Shown: positions 42,405-55,352 of the stretch, in pieces | Layout: each line of letters begins with the position of its first letter | How positions within the stretch are numbered: the first letter of the stretch is position 1 | Assembly (NCBI GenBank): GCA_914767885.1 | Contig: CAJZBQ010000051.1 | Coordinates: 852,501-916,500, forward strand | Direction: 5' to 3' | Source: Blepharisma stoltei | Taxonomy: Eukaryota; Ciliophora; Heterotrichea; Heterotrichida; Blepharismidae | DNA: 64,000 nucleotides | Notes under the pieces: model-generated | Told to the model about the DNA's origin: nothing | What the model saw: only the letters and a program-made list of their open reading frames with translations | Database searches by the model: none | Program-made: the position numbers and the translations under genes

Positions 42405-43959
42405 ATGAATCAGTCTCTCTATAAAAGGCGACTTCCTCATCAATTAATTGCATTTGCTTCTAACCGAGGAAAACAGATCTTCAAAGAAGCCTTAGACGAA
42501 GGCAACATGGAGTCGTATTTTGAGCTTTCCCAGCAGTTTTTGACACAAGATAGACCTGAAGATTGCGGACTAAGCACATTGGTGATGGTTTTAAATACTC
42601 TAGGAATTGATCCTGGGAAGACCTGGCATTACCCATGAAGATGGTACTCAGAAGACTTATTGCACTGTGGACAACGAGACCCTGACGGTATCGAGCTTAA
42701 CGAATTCGTCCAGCTTGCTTTATGTAACAAAACCTGGGCAATGGGATTTTACCCTGCAATTCAAAAAGAAAAAGAAATGAAAATCAACATAAAAAGCTCC
42801 TGCAACTTACACCCTGAAAACGTACATTTTAGGTTCGCAAGTTTAGACACTTTTAGAAGTGCCATTGTAAGCGCTTCGAGGAGATCAGGATTTGTGATTG
42901 CAGTAAATTCAAGCAGAAAAGCGTTGGAACAGACTGGGGAAGGGCATTATAGTCCTTTAGGGGGATATCATTCAGGGACTGATATGTGTCTGCTGTTAGA
43001 TGTGGCGAGATTTAAGTATCCAGCTTATTGACTGCCTGTTCCGTTGATGTATGAAGCACTTGAAAGAAAAGATCCGGCGTCAGGGAATTCGCGAGGGTTT
43101 ATACTTTTGTCGAGATCTAAAAAGCATTTTCCTGAGACTTGTACAGTAAGCATGGATATTACGTCACTTAAACATTTGCCGAGGCCAGTTACAGAAGATT
43201 TGTTGGTTAGGCCGACACAAGATTTTTTAGCGCTGATTGTACATTATTTTTTTACTTTTTATGAAGATTTGACTCAGGATGTTATTGAGAAAATAGAAAA
43301 TCAGCTGAAAGAGGTGGAGGAGCCAGTTTTGAATCCACAGTTGTTGATAATCTTAATCTTAATATCACGTTTAATGTCCCCTACGGGGTAGGTGTTCCCG
43401 GAGCCCACCGCCACCCTTCGACATATAGGGACAGATGCACAACCTCCCGGCACGGTCACACCACGCACCAAGCACCTTCAGGCAACGTTACCGACTTTGA
43501 TGGCTCATGAATCAGCTACTTGCACTTGAACATGGGTTGTCCACTCAAAAAACCCAAAAAATAGATTTTCTTGTCAACTCTTGGCATAAAGAAACGCCTG
43601 GTTTCACGCTAGGGAGTTGCCCCGATTGGTCCCAAGGACTCTGCTGAGCTTCCCCATTCCAACTCCGTGTCCTTTCCTATGAGGAAAAAGCCATCCCTGA
43701 GATAGACTTGGGCTAGGCTCTGTACACAACCAGAATTGCTTGCCTAGCATTGCTGTCCTTCTCTGGAATGGTAAAATCTAAATGATATAGATTTAAGACT
43801 AAGATTTCACAGTTGTTGAATTTAATAAAAGAGATGAACCCTAGCTTTTCACAAAGCACAAAACTAGTGTCGCTAGGGTTTTCGCGGAACGAGTTTGAGC
43901 AACCATTAAATGGCTTTCTCAAGAAGCTAAGAAGGGATCTCGGTTTGTCAATAAGTTAA
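42405..43959 (+). CDS. phytochelatin synthase (~360 aa, split by a SINE)
   Basis: The N-terminal catalytic domain is well conserved: YKRRLPHQLIAFASNRGKQIF, FLTQDRPEDCGLSTLVMVLN (nucleophile Cys), GEGHYSPLGGYH (His) and LLLDVARFKYPAYW (Asp), the Cys-His-Asp triad. UGA encodes Trp in KTWHYPWRWYSED and PAYWLPV. The enzyme makes phytochelatin from glutathione for Cd/As detoxification. A SINE at 43348-43819 lies in the 3' part; removing it with one target repeat continues the frame (NPQLL/NLIKEMNPSFSQ...RRDLGLSIS) to TAA at 43957, net 1083 nt. Unremoved, the enzyme would lose about 50 C-terminal residues but keep the catalytic domain. Confidence 0.92.
43348..43819 (-). mobile_element. SINE-like element in the phytochelatin synthase gene (472 bp)
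   Basis: 12-bp target duplication CACAGTTGTTGA at 43336-43347 and 43808-43819. The element is inverted relative to the gene; its 3' tail (ATTAAG units) is at 43348-43365, preceded by CCCGTAGGGGACATTAAACG. It is homologous over its length to the 553-bp copy at 60484 (shared GGACAGCAAT, AAGCAATTCTGG, GTGTACAGAGCCT, GATTCATGAGCC/CATTCATGAGCC). Confidence 0.9.
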
Positions 43960-44581
43960 TGAATTAATTTACCTATGCTATATAACAATAAGCTTTCTTT
44001 TCAAATTTAGCTTATTTGTGAATTTCTACATATTATATAACCCTGCCTCTAAATTCACCTCAGGTTTACTAAAAAAATCATTAATTTTTAAAAATAATTC
44101 CAATGGAAAAATTACCATTTATGAAAAGAAAAGATCAGGTCTCATTTAATAATTTTTTAATTAAATGAAAAAGATAAATTCTGAATTAAATAAAGCTTTA
44201 TAAAGTATTGATGATTCATAAAAAGCTAGAAAAAGAGCTGTAGATCATATTAATTTTCATTTAAACTTGAAGATACTTACTTTGCATAAAAATAAATTTA
44301 ATCTGGGCCATCATTTTTAATGCACAAACATTGGCGATCTCGAAGTTCAATAACTTTTCGTGAAGTAATCCCACATAATCCTTTGCAGGACGACACAAGT
44401 TGTGAGTTATGGCTGGCGAAATCTATTGTAATATACAAGGTAGGATATATTAAAAGCGAACCAACTAAAAGCAATAGCAGGAAAAGTAGCAATTTTTAAA
44501 ACATTTAGAAGCGCTCCTATTGAAAACAACATATTTTTAAATATTTCAATTTAAAATGACTGGCTTATTTTCAAAAATTAT
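43960..44581. other. AT-rich intergenic region with one doubtful small frame
   Basis: On the minus strand 44492-44298 is open: a hydrophobic start (LLLFLLLLLVGSLLIY) followed by a short Cys-containing part (SSCKGLCGI, RQCLCIKND). It has the look of a small secreted or membrane peptide but lacks an in-frame ATG (the nearest ATG is followed by TAA two codons later). The rest shows no feature. Confidence 0.35.
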
Positions 44582-45109
44582 TTACTCCCCCCATCCTTGA
44601 TCGAACGGCTTGCCATCGTTCGATCAAGGATGAGGGTTAAAAAAATTTTATATATAAAATAAAAAATATATGTTTTTATTTTTTTTTTATTTACTTTTAA
44701 ATAAGAGGGTTAAGAGTATTTAATAATTATTTTTACACAAAAAATTGAATTAATTTCATAAAAATACTGATTTTTAATATTTTTTATTTATTAGCCACCC
44801 CTTTAAACTGTATAAATATTAAATTTTTTTTTAAAAATTTTAAAAAATCTCTATTTTTTAGATTATTAAGTTTTTAAGCCTAGGCTGATGACTAAATCAC
44901 TTCGGATGGTTGATTCCGTAGCTTTCTGTCGTCTCAAAGTCTCTGAAAACAACTTCATTAGGTACATCTTCCCAAGCTTTCGATAACTAATATATTTTTA
45001 TATATTAAAAATTTGCATGATATGAAAATCGTTCGATTAAGGATGGGGATTAATTTCCCCAATTTTCAGGAATTTTTACAGTCAATCGTTCAATCAAAGA
45101 TGGGTGGAG
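44582..45109. mobile_element. Family B IES/MITE, intergenic copy (528 bp)
   Basis: TTA at 44582-44584 and 45110-45112. Hairpin left (ATCCTTGATCGAACG and inverted copy around GGCTTGCC), two direct copies right (about 45030 and 45088). Aligns with the copy at 8429 including the GC-rich interior block, which here has a one-base insertion relative to that copy. Confidence 0.92.
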
Positions 45110-45239
45110 TTATTATGCATTAATAATAAATAATTAAATTTATAAAGGTTTATTCGAAAATGGAATTTTTAAGCTCGATATAAAATAAATTACCTATGAA
45201 ATTTATATAGAATATAAAGCATGATGCTTAAAAATCATT

Positions 45240-47181
45240 TGCAAAGCATATAATAAAGCCTCTAAATTCAAGATATTGCAATTACCAAGAAGACGAGCCT
45301 GAAATTGAGTTTAAAAAAAGACTAGAATCAATTAACAGTTTCTTGCAGGTCGAAGGAGAATTTCTAAGATCAGAAGCATTTTATACAGTGATAGAAAACG
45401 CTATCGAAGAGATCAAGCCCGCTTTGCTTTTAGAGCTATATCACCCTTGTTTTGAAACCACAATCAAAGAGTAGTATTCATATACCTCTTTATGGTAGCT
45501 TCATATAAATAATAGCTTGAATTTTCTACCAGACAATCCACTTAATCTTCTATATAGTTTTGCCTCGATTCTTAAGACAGATTGATGCCATATCCACCTG
45601 ATTGCCCTCGCCACAGAATGCTATAAGATAATTCGCAAAGAAAACAACCAAGAATTCATTGCTAATAAAATCAGAAAATTTTTCATCCCAATATTAGGAA
45701 TTTTAAGTGTAGAAAACTACCAGGAAGAGCCAGAAATCGTGAAATCGGTTGAAAAAATACTGAAATACAAGAAAACACAAGAAATTTTGGAGCAGTTTCC
45801 ATGTGATAAAGATTTAATTCAGCTAGAAATTGATGAGGTCGCTGTTCCAAGCTTATTAGATTTCGATATAAAGAAGGGGTTTTTTAATAAATGCCAAAAA
45901 AAGTCTAACTCCTCCCCTCCGTGAGTGAACAAAACCATTAGAAAAATCGCTATTTTTTGCCCAAAAACCCATCCTCTGAGAGTGAACAAAGATTTTTTAA
46001 TAGAAACATTTTTTATGAAAAAAATTTTGATATATAAGCGATAATTATTATAATGAAATCTCAGTTAATTTTGTTTAATTTTAAACAAATTGCTTTTTAA
46101 AACATAAATTTTATAAATTAAATTAATATTTGCTTTCCAATTTGGATTTTTTTAAATTTCGAAAAAAAAATTGCCTATAAAATTTATATATATAAAATTT
46201 TTAAAAAAAAAACAAAAACCCTCCGTGATTAAAAAAAATTTTTTTTTGTTCACTCACGGAGGGGGGAGTAAACAGACTGCAAAAGGCATCTCAGAGCTAC
46301 AGTTTTTCAGAGAAAACAGCAAAAATAAATCAAAAGAGCTTTGCTTCAGAAGATGTGCGTCTAGCGGCGAGTTGGCCAAAAAATCATATCAAAAGCGTAG
46401 AGAACTCGTTTTCAACCTTTTAGCAGCATCTGAGTCTCACTACTCCACAAGCAATTCTATCCGTTTACTACTGGAAAAAGAAATTTACAGTAAAAATTAC
46501 CATGGACTCTTAATCAGTGATATCCCTCCGAATTTTTCTGCAAATAATCCTAATCTCGCTATATTTTTTTCAAGGACTTCTTTTCCGTCCAGTATCCAAG
46601 CACCTTCAGAAATCAATGAATCCTATGTCACAGAAAGGTCGAAGCTAGATCATCCTTTTAATGAAATTTTTGACGAAGTTTTACATATAGAAGAGTCTTC
46701 GCCAAATCCAAGAGAATGGATGACGCTTTTTGAAGACTCTTTAATTGCTATTTATTGCAAAGCATTGTCTGATAAAGGACTTTTATTGATGAGAACTTAT
46801 GCGATGCTGTCAATCCCCCCAAAAGAACTTTACAATAAATTCATCACTCCTGCAATCTCAAGCAGAAATAAAGGAGCTTTCAGGAAAATCAAATTAATTG
46901 AATCCAAGCCTCATTTTGAGCTTTATTCATATAGACTTATGCCGTATGCAGGAATTGTGGAACGAGAGTTTATAGTAAGAAGATCATATATGGATGATTT
47001 TCCTGGACAAGGGGAATCAATGATTGTGATAAAAAGCATTGATGTAGAAGAAACTGGGGAGGTTAAAAGAAAATTTCCATTAGGAAGAGCTTTTGTTTCT
47101 GGCATGATTTTGAGACCTTCAGATAATGGAGGGACAAAACTAAGCTATATATTATCATTGGGCATAAAGAATACGTATTAA
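45240..47181 (+). CDS. START-domain lipid-binding protein (start not resolved)
   Basis: Coding is clear from about 45252 (KPLNSRYCNYQEDEPEIEF). A 45-nt insert at 45471-45515 with GT...AG ends (IKD/LNFLPDNP after removal) and a family A IES at 45906-46268 (KCQKKS/KQTAKGISEL) interrupt it. The C-terminal 230 residues fit a START fold: WMTLFEDSLIAIYCKALSDKG, LLMRTYAMLSIPPKELYNKF, FELYSYRLMPYAGIVEREFIVRRS, GMILRPSDNGGTKLSYILSLG. START domains bind lipids in a hydrophobic tunnel. The true ATG is upstream and uncertain (candidates near 45220). Confidence 0.75.
45906..46268. mobile_element. Family A IES/MITE in the START gene
   Basis: TAA at 45906-45908 and 46269-46271. Direct pair left (second copy mutated to CCTCTGAGAGTGAAC), hairpin right (partly decayed CCTCCGTGATTAAAAA). 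Excision gives AAG TCT AAA CAG ACT in frame. Confidence 0.92.
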
Positions 47182-47344
47182 TCTTATTATAAATTAAATT
47201 AGAGACTATTCCTATAAATTAGCATAAAATGCCAGCTAGGTGGGCTGATTCCATTACATTTACTTTACAATTATTTTACTGCTTTTGTCAAAGAAGTCAT
47301 ATCTGACTGCGAAAATATTTCTAAGACTGAATAAAATAATTAAT

Positions 47345-50300
47345 TTAGGCTTGACTAAAGAATATTCTTGCACCTAAGAAGCAATACTTCAATAGCTCGA
47401 ACTCCTGCCTAAACACTATGATTTTTCTGAGAGAAATTTGTTGCATTTTCATGACTTCTTCTTGGTTTTTGATATTATTTAGCCTTTCTTCTTCCTGTTC
47501 AAACTTTTGTTCAACGCTTTCAAACCAATGTAAAGAGTCAAAGTCGTTTTCTTGTTCCAAAATTCTTAAAATATAAGCTAAGCCTACAGCAAAGCCATCA
47601 TCCTATATAAAATTTACAGTAAAGTACATGTCGTCTGCTTTTTTCTTCGTAAGCTTGTCTTTAGCTACTAAAATATTTTCTATAAAGCTAATTGTGAGGG
47701 CTGGAATTATTAGGTAAAAATATTTTAGATGCTTGGCTTCACTGTTATTTAGGACACCTTGGAAAGTTTTGACGAGAATGCTGAAATATTCGGTATCTTC
47801 AGTGAAATTTTTGGTTAATGAAGCAATGATGCTATCTAGAACCTTGGTAGAGATATCAGTGGATGGAGAATATTCTTTTGCCAGCTCTGTGAATTCAGGA
47901 ATTTCTTGGGTATTTGGAGTTTTAAATTAAAAAAAAATAAAAATTAATATTAATAATAATTTTTTAAAAAATCAGAAATCGATTTGGAATAAATTGAGTT
48001 TTAGTGGCTGTCAAATTTAAGCCTGCAGTTTTTATCATACGAATCAGCCCAAGTGTATTTCCAATCTGGGTAATTAGCTGTCTAAATTTATCAATATAAG
48101 TAGCTCCACCTTCAAAAGTCCCAAGTCTTTTGATTTCTTTTAAGAAAGTTTCTGGTCTATCATATGGCATCAATTGGTTCAATTGGTCTCGGTTTGCTTC
48201 AAAGAATTTTTTATCTTTGACTAATTGTGAAAAAATGTGGTCATCAAATAGAAATTGTGAGAAAACTTGGAATTTTTTAGCGAGGAGCTTGTAAGTGGTG
48301 TTTATTGTGCTGTTAATTAAGCCAAGCCCATGAGTTTTTAATGAATTTGTTATATGCATAAAAGACACACATCTTACATGCTTATCATCTCCTGATGTAG
48401 CTTCCATGAAAAATTGGTTGTGAAGGTTGTATTTAAAACCGTTCACAAAGCTTGGGAGCTTTCTAGTGATTTCCAATAAATCCATACCTTGGTCTAGATG
48501 TTTGCTTGGTAAATGGACCTCGCTTAAGACCATATTGTACTTTTGCTTACTCCCCCCCCCCCCCTCCGTGAGCGAACAAAACCATTAGAAAAATCGCCAT
48601 TTTTTGACCAAAAACCCACCCTCCGTGAGTGAACAAAAATTTTTTTAATAGAAAAAAATTTTAATGGAAAAAAAATTTTGATATATAAGTGATAATTAGT
48701 ATAATGAAATCTAGAGCTAATTCTGTTTAATTTTAAACGAATTGCGTTTTAAAACATAAATTTTGCAAATTAAATTAATATTTGCTTCCCAATTTTTGCA
48801 AATTAGGATTTTTTTAAATTTCGAAAAAAATATTTTTTATAAAATTTATATATAAATTTTTTTTAAAAAAAAAAAAATTAACCCCCCTCCGTGAGCGAAC
48901 AAAATTTTTTTTTGTTCGCTCACGGAGGGGGGGGGGGAGTTAGCAAGAGATCTCATTTCTTCGTAAACTCTTCAGTCGTTAAGGTTTAATGCAGTCATGT
49001 TGTAGAAAGTTTCATCAAGGTACCCTTCAATTCTTTTCTTAATATCAATGATTTTTTCACAAAATTGCAAAGGCTGGCTTTCAAGGAACCATGAAAGATT
49101 GCTTGATTCTAGAGGATTTTGTTTCTCAATCCCACTTATATATAATGAATGGATCTGCAAACGTAAATCACTCTCAATAGCCCTTGCTAGTGGCATAATC
49201 ACCTGATTCACCAGCTCGTCTTCTCTATCCTTCAAATAATTGTCCTTTAGAGACTTCGGATCTTCCATATGTTTGCTTGCTAGCAGCTGATAAGCAGAGT
49301 CTTCTAAAGCCATGTACAAGTACTTCAACCTATGTACATTTGCAGGCTCTGCATATATAAAGCTTAAGAAATGGGTATTTAATTCCTGAATCCAATACAC
49401 AAATGAACAGTCCGTCGACCGTTTCAAGTTATCTTGATAATCAGCTAAAATCCCAAGTCTCCAAATGCAGTCATTTACAATGCTCCTATCATTATCTCTA
49501 AGCTCACTTTTCATATCTAAAATCTCATTAGAAAACCTCAAAATATCAATTCTTGTAGCATTCATGCACCCTTTGGCCAAATCTTGGACCAATCTATAAA
49601 CATTCATTAAATCCGTCGCCGTTTCCCCTTTTTTCCCATAATTTTTTTCTCTAATGGTATCAAATGGTCTTATCCCTTCATCAATAATAAGTTTCATAAT
49701 CCCTCCAAGGTTCAAGGCAATAATTTCTTGTTTTCTTTCTAAAGTTGATGAAATGGCTTTTATAAGCTCTATGGCTTCCATTATTAATGGAATAAAATTA
49801 GCTGAAAAAGGAACTCCATGGTGTTCATGCAGCGCTGTATTAGTTTGGACGTAATTTTGAATCTGATAAGCTAATATTAGCCCTTGTAATAATAATTTTC
49901 CTTGTGAGGACTGTAATTGTTCTTGGGACCCTGATATTGATGACGAAGTATTCAAAAAGCTCTGCATACGAGAAGACCATAAGGAAAATTTTGTATGCCA
50001 AAACTGGACATAATTGCTAAGCTGCTCATCAGATTTTTGAATAAATTGAGAAATATAAGCGTCTGGATCTTTAGGCTCTAGGGTTATACTTTTTGGAGGT
50101 GGAGAGTGCTTCATTAATAGTTCACTTGGATAGATTAGGACAAGTCCAGTGATACTGACTGCTGGAGCCTTTTTTTGGAGGCTCCAAAAAGCTTTGAATA
50201 ATTTTTTATCAAAATCTTTAGGGTAGAGTCTTCTGTATAAGAAATAGAGACATAGGACGTCAACGACCTGTTTAGATTCTTGCCACTCGAATTGAGTATC

Positions 50301-51405
50301 GATGGTATTGTAGATTTTATCAAGTTTTATTCTGAAGTATTGCTGGAATTCAGCTTGCAGCTCTTTATTGCTTGAAATGCCAGGCTCAAATGCTTTTTGG
50401 GTTAAGCAGACTTGTAAGCAGCTTGCTCCAAGAATGGTTCTATCCAGCTGCAAGCAGCATTTTCTCAGCTGTTTTTCTTGCCTTTCATTAATATTGTATT
50501 TCGAAGGAGCTGATTTCACAAATTGCATCATCCTTTTATAAAGTTCCCAATGGTTAGTTAAATTTTCATTATCAGCGACCACAGCATCAATAGAAGCTAA
50601 AGCTCCTAAAATCATGCCTAAAGCGTCAAAAGCACACATAGGGTGTATATATTTATAAATATTACCATTTATTTTTCTTTAAAAGCAAGCACTTTAATTT
50701 AGAAAAATTAGTAGCTTTATATACTATAGCCTAAAAATGTGCTATTTTATATAGGATACATACTTAAATAGCTTTGTATACATATCATGACTTTTAGCTT
50801 GTTTTTTATTAAAAAGGCAATGCAGCTGATGCACCATGTTAATAACCAAACTGTTCAGATATGACAAATTCTCAAAGGTTTCCCCTAAAAACCCTATAAT
50901 TTTTCCAATCATGAGCTCAGCGTCACCTTCTTCAAGCTCTTGGTCTTGTGGAGTGCCTTCTCCGTAGAAGTTTAAAGCAGGAATTACATTTGTGTCAATA
51001 TATTCCCTTGCAAGCCTGATTTCTGAGATTAAGTAAGTGAAGACTGTATAGACTTTGTTTAAATCGCTGTTGCTTGTATTCACCATTTCCAAGATGCCTA
51101 TTGCTTTTTCAAAGCCCTGGTATTCAGTTGCCATAGCTCTAGGATGACAAGGTTCTTCTGATTTGATTTTTTGGATTTCGTTGAGTTTTTCTTTATAAAG
51201 TGTAATATACTTTTTTATATAAAATATGATATTGGTGCTGGCAAAGCCAGTTAATATAAATTTTTTGTTTTATAACGAGATTTGCCCTAATTAGAATAAG
51301 TTCTTTGAATTTGATGAGCTGAAATTCATTGGCTGGCCTTGCCATGGGATTAGAAGCTTTAGATTTGAGATCATCTGTCTCTTCGTCGCTATAGACAGGC
51401 TCCAT
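47345..51405 (-). CDS. WASHC4: WASH complex subunit 4 (SWIP), ~1127 aa, four IESs and one intron
   Basis: Start MEPVYSDEETDDLKSK at 51405. Removing IESs 51206-51296, 50646-50756, 48547-48939, 47923-47989 and a 15-nt intron at 47603-47617 leaves 3384 nt, exactly 1128 codons, close to animal SWIP length. Diagnostic stretches: CAFDALGMILGALASIDAVVADN, RVYEEMRSLAKQKYN joined over the large IES to MVLSEVHLPSKHLDQGMDLLEI, NSLKTHGLGLINSTINTTYKLL, GATYIDKFRQLITQIGNTLG, and at the end DDGFAVGLAYILRILEQEND plus FDSLHWFESV. The WASH complex activates Arp2/3 on endosomes for receptor recycling. Ends TAA. Confidence 0.93.
47923..47989. mobile_element. Short TA-bounded IES in WASHC4 (67 bp)
   Basis: Very AT-rich; TA at 47923 and 47990. 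Removal joins TKTQF to KTPNTQEIPEFTELAKE, aligning with the family's ...RFVPD...FEELVKE segment. Confidence 0.6.
48547..48939. mobile_element. Family A IES/MITE in WASHC4
   Basis: TTA at 48547-48549 and 48940-48942; direct pair left, hairpin right with long C/G runs. Very similar to the copy inside the LINE. Excision restores the conserved RSLAKQKYNMVLSEVHLP of SWIP, where other eukaryotes confirm continuity. Confidence 0.95.
50646..50756. mobile_element. Short TA-bounded IES in WASHC4 (111 bp)
   Basis: TA at 50646 and 50757; AT-rich, contains UAG in frame. Removal joins LFKYV to HPMCAFDALGM. Confidence 0.7.
51206..51296. mobile_element. Short TA-bounded IES in WASHC4 (91 bp)
   Basis: TA at 51206 and 51297. 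Removal joins LIKFKEL to ITLYKEKLNEIQKIK near the N-terminus. An inverted pair CTGGCTTTGCCAG lies in the middle. Confidence 0.7.
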
Positions 51406-51771
51406 TTATTATTCACCAGAAATTATATTGCTTTAATAGAAGTTTTCGGAATCATTTCAAGATTTTCAAAGGCTTGAAGTGTTGCCAATTACAGAAGGTG
51501 ACGAGCATCTTGACTTTTACGATTTTCAAAAAGAAAATGTCTGAAAATATTAAATACTCCAAAAAATTTAGGAATTTTATATCATTATTGATTATCTGCA
51601 AATCGTAAAACTTAAAGAAAGCCTGAATTTAGTTGATTTTTTATATTTTTTATCATTTTTCACTAATTTCCTTTCTTTTCTCTTTTAATCAACCAAATTT
51701 CTGCACTTATCAAATTCAATTTATCATAATTAATATCAAAATAGCAAGAATCATCTATTAAATCGTTTTTA

Positions 51772-52815
<1,044 letters not shown>

Positions 52816-53320
52816 ATGAATTCAGGTTGTCCCTGTACAGACCATTTGCTGGGAAATGGAAACTGTGAAGCATACTGCAATGTTTTAGCGTGCAATTGAG
52901 ATAAAGGTGATTGTAATGAGTCCAAAGATCCTGCAGACATCACAATGATACTCATTATCGTTCTGGTGCCAACATTTATCTTGATCTTAGCGTAAACGTC
53001 AACATAGGATTTTTATATGCATTGTAAGATGCTTTCTAAAAAGAAAAAGCAATTCTCACAGACACGAAATTTCAATAGCTCAAGAAGGTGACGATTTTAT
53101 ATCAAAGTTAAGCTTCGAAAAGCTTGCTTCTTTTCCAGCATACACAGGAAACTTGTCTAGTGAAAGCGTTCTTATTTGCGCTATCTGTTTAGCAGAACTA
53201 CAAAAGGATGAAAATATTATAATAACAAAATGTCTTCATGAATACCATGAAGAATGCATGAATCAATGGATAAATTCATCCAAAAATAAAATATGCCCTT
53301 GCTGTAGGAAAAAAGTTTAA
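52816..53320 (+). CDS. LNR-TM-RING-H2 membrane protein 1 (162 aa)
   Basis: The N-terminal module GCPCTDHLLGNGNCEAYCNV followed by LACNWDKGDCN has the Cys spacing and final C-x-W-D-x-G-D-C of a Lin-12/Notch repeat; its Trp is UGA. A single transmembrane helix (ITMILIIVLVPTFILILAIFICIV) spans a 16-nt intron (52992-53007). The cytosolic part ends in a RING-H2 finger: CAIC, then KCLHEYHEEC, then CPCC. First of a tandem family. It may be a receptor-like E3 ubiquitin ligase (inference from domains). No signal peptide is evident with this ATG, unlike copies 4-6. Confidence 0.82.
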
Positions 53321-53503
53321 GCAAAAAACAATTATTATATTTTAATTTAGCTTATTAAATCTAAATTAATACATTTAATTCTAAATTTCACATCAAGATG
53401 GAGTAGCTTTGCAAAAAACTCTTACTAATAAATTTTATCTATTATATTAAATAAAAGCTAATATGTTTACAGAAAAATAATCTAAAAATATTCATATTTA
53501 ATT

Positions 53504-54310
53504 ATGCAATCTAAACAATCATCAACTTGTCCTTGTTTGACCATCAATTTGGTAACGTAACATGCAATAAAATATGCAATAATTTTGAATTTAAATGTGA
53601 CAATGGCGATCACAATTTTTCTCACTCTTTCTCTACAATTATTACATGAGTAATAATGATTAAACAGTTTGCTTTTCTTTATAGCATTTGCACAAAATTA
53701 ATTTAATGAAAAAAGGCAAATCTCTAGAATTTCTCTAATCATGTGTCAATTTGTTTATTTCTGCAAAATGATGCTCTTGATATAATTAATTGGCAATTAA
53801 TCATGAATTCTTATGCCAGCAGCGCTCAGGACAGTTTTGCCGGAAATAGAGAAGGATGTATTACCCCCAAATCGTGATAGTGGCTGAATATTTTATAGAT
53901 GTCTAGAAAATGGTAAGTAGATTAGACAAGAAAGGCGATCAATCCAGTTAAAGGGCTCCTGAGAGGAGAAATACTCCCCAGGGATGATGGAAGGGGACTT
54001 TGTGAATGAATTGTAACATGTTTTCTAAAAAGAAAAAGCAATTCTCACAGACACTCAACCTTCAATAACTCAAGAAGTTGACGAATTTATATAAAATCAA
54101 GCATCTAAAAGCTTGTTTCTTTTCCAGGATACGCAAAAAACTTGTCTTGTGATAGCATTCTTATATTGCGTTATCTACCTGATAGAGCTACAAAAGGATG
54201 AAAATATTATAATAACAAAATATCTTCATGAGCATCATGAAGTTGGCATTTCTTAATAGATAAAAATAAAAAAAAGCATGCAAGCCCCGCTGCATGAGAA
54301 AAGTTTACAC
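53504..54310 (+). pseudogene. LNR-RING pseudogene(s)
   Basis: 53504-53715 is a decayed copy of the LNR/TM exon of the gene at 54569 (TGCAATCTAAACAATCATCA, later GTGACAATGGCGAT, with TAA stops). 54007-54310 is a decayed copy of the RING half of the gene at 52816 (TTTTCTAAAAAGAAAAAGCA, ACAAAAGGATGAAAATATTA, with CLHEYH changed to YLHEHH and RING Cys lost). A GC-richer insert at about 53825-54005, possibly SINE-derived, lies between them. Confidence 0.82.
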
Positions 54311-54568
54311 TAAAACAAATTATTTAATTTTAATCGAGTTTATTAATATAAAATAATGCATTTCTTTGAAATATCAAATGAGATATTGTAAATTTGAAAC
54401 AAGCTCTTAATAAAAATGAAATATAGGTTGCTTTCCATCATATATAAAATAATAATCTTTTAATTGATTTAATCCTTTATCTTTTAATTATAAATTTTAT
54501 CTATATTATATTAAATAAATGCTGTCATGTTTTACTGAAAAATAATCTGACATCATCCATATTTAATT

Positions 54569-55075
54569 ATGCAATCTGGACAATCATCAACTTGTCCTTG
54601 CTCAAGCTATCAATTGGGTAATGGAATATGTGATAAAAAATGCAATACTCATGAATGTGAATGAGACAATGGTGATTGCAATTCGTCTCACTCCTCCTCT
54701 TCAATTATTACCTATGTCATAATAATGACAACGTTTTTATTTTTCCTTATAGCGGCTGTGTAAAATTAATTTAGAGCTTTCATTTATTTAATGAAGCGCT
54801 ATAAAAGACGGATCTCAAAGGTTTCTCCAGAAATTCTAGAAAACTATGAGTTTGTTGCAAAATTTGCAACAAAGGCATTAATATCATTTTCAGTTCAAAC
54901 TGAAGATGAAACGCGCGATTGCAATGCAATTTGCGCAATCTGTTTAGAAGTACTCCAAAAAGGAGATATTAAATTAATTACCAGCTGTTCGCATGAGTTT
55001 CACGCAGAGTGTATTGATCAGTGGCTTAAATGATCAGAAAAGAAATGATGTCCTTGCTGTAAGCAGGAAATTTAA
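54569..55075 (+). CDS. LNR-TM-RING-H2 membrane protein 3 (163 aa)
   Basis: MQSGQSSTCPCSSYQLGNGI, then CDKKCNTHECEWDNGDCNSS (Trp by UGA) forms the LNR-like module. The membrane helix IITYVIIMTTFLFFLIAAVAF spans a 15-nt intron at 54760-54774. The RING-H2 finger is CAICLEVL, SCSHEFHAEC, then CPCC, with two further UGA Trp codons (LKWSEKKWCPCC). Net 492 nt, ending TAA. Confidence 0.88.
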
Positions 55076-55352
55076 TAATTAATCTTTCTTCCTAATTAGG
55101 AATTTTATAACTTTTTAAGTATTCATTTTGATTTTATACGACAGTTCAAAATGGCAATATTAATTATACTTTTTCTCTAATATCGATTAAAAATTCATTT
55201 TTTGTATTAATAAGTTCATTTTATACTATAGAACATCATATATGTTAGCTTATAAATTTTTTAAAATAAGTTATCAAGATTTCCTTATCAATTCTGACAT
55301 TTACAATTTTTTATAAATTTGCACTAAATATTTTCAACTTTCAAGAAAATAA

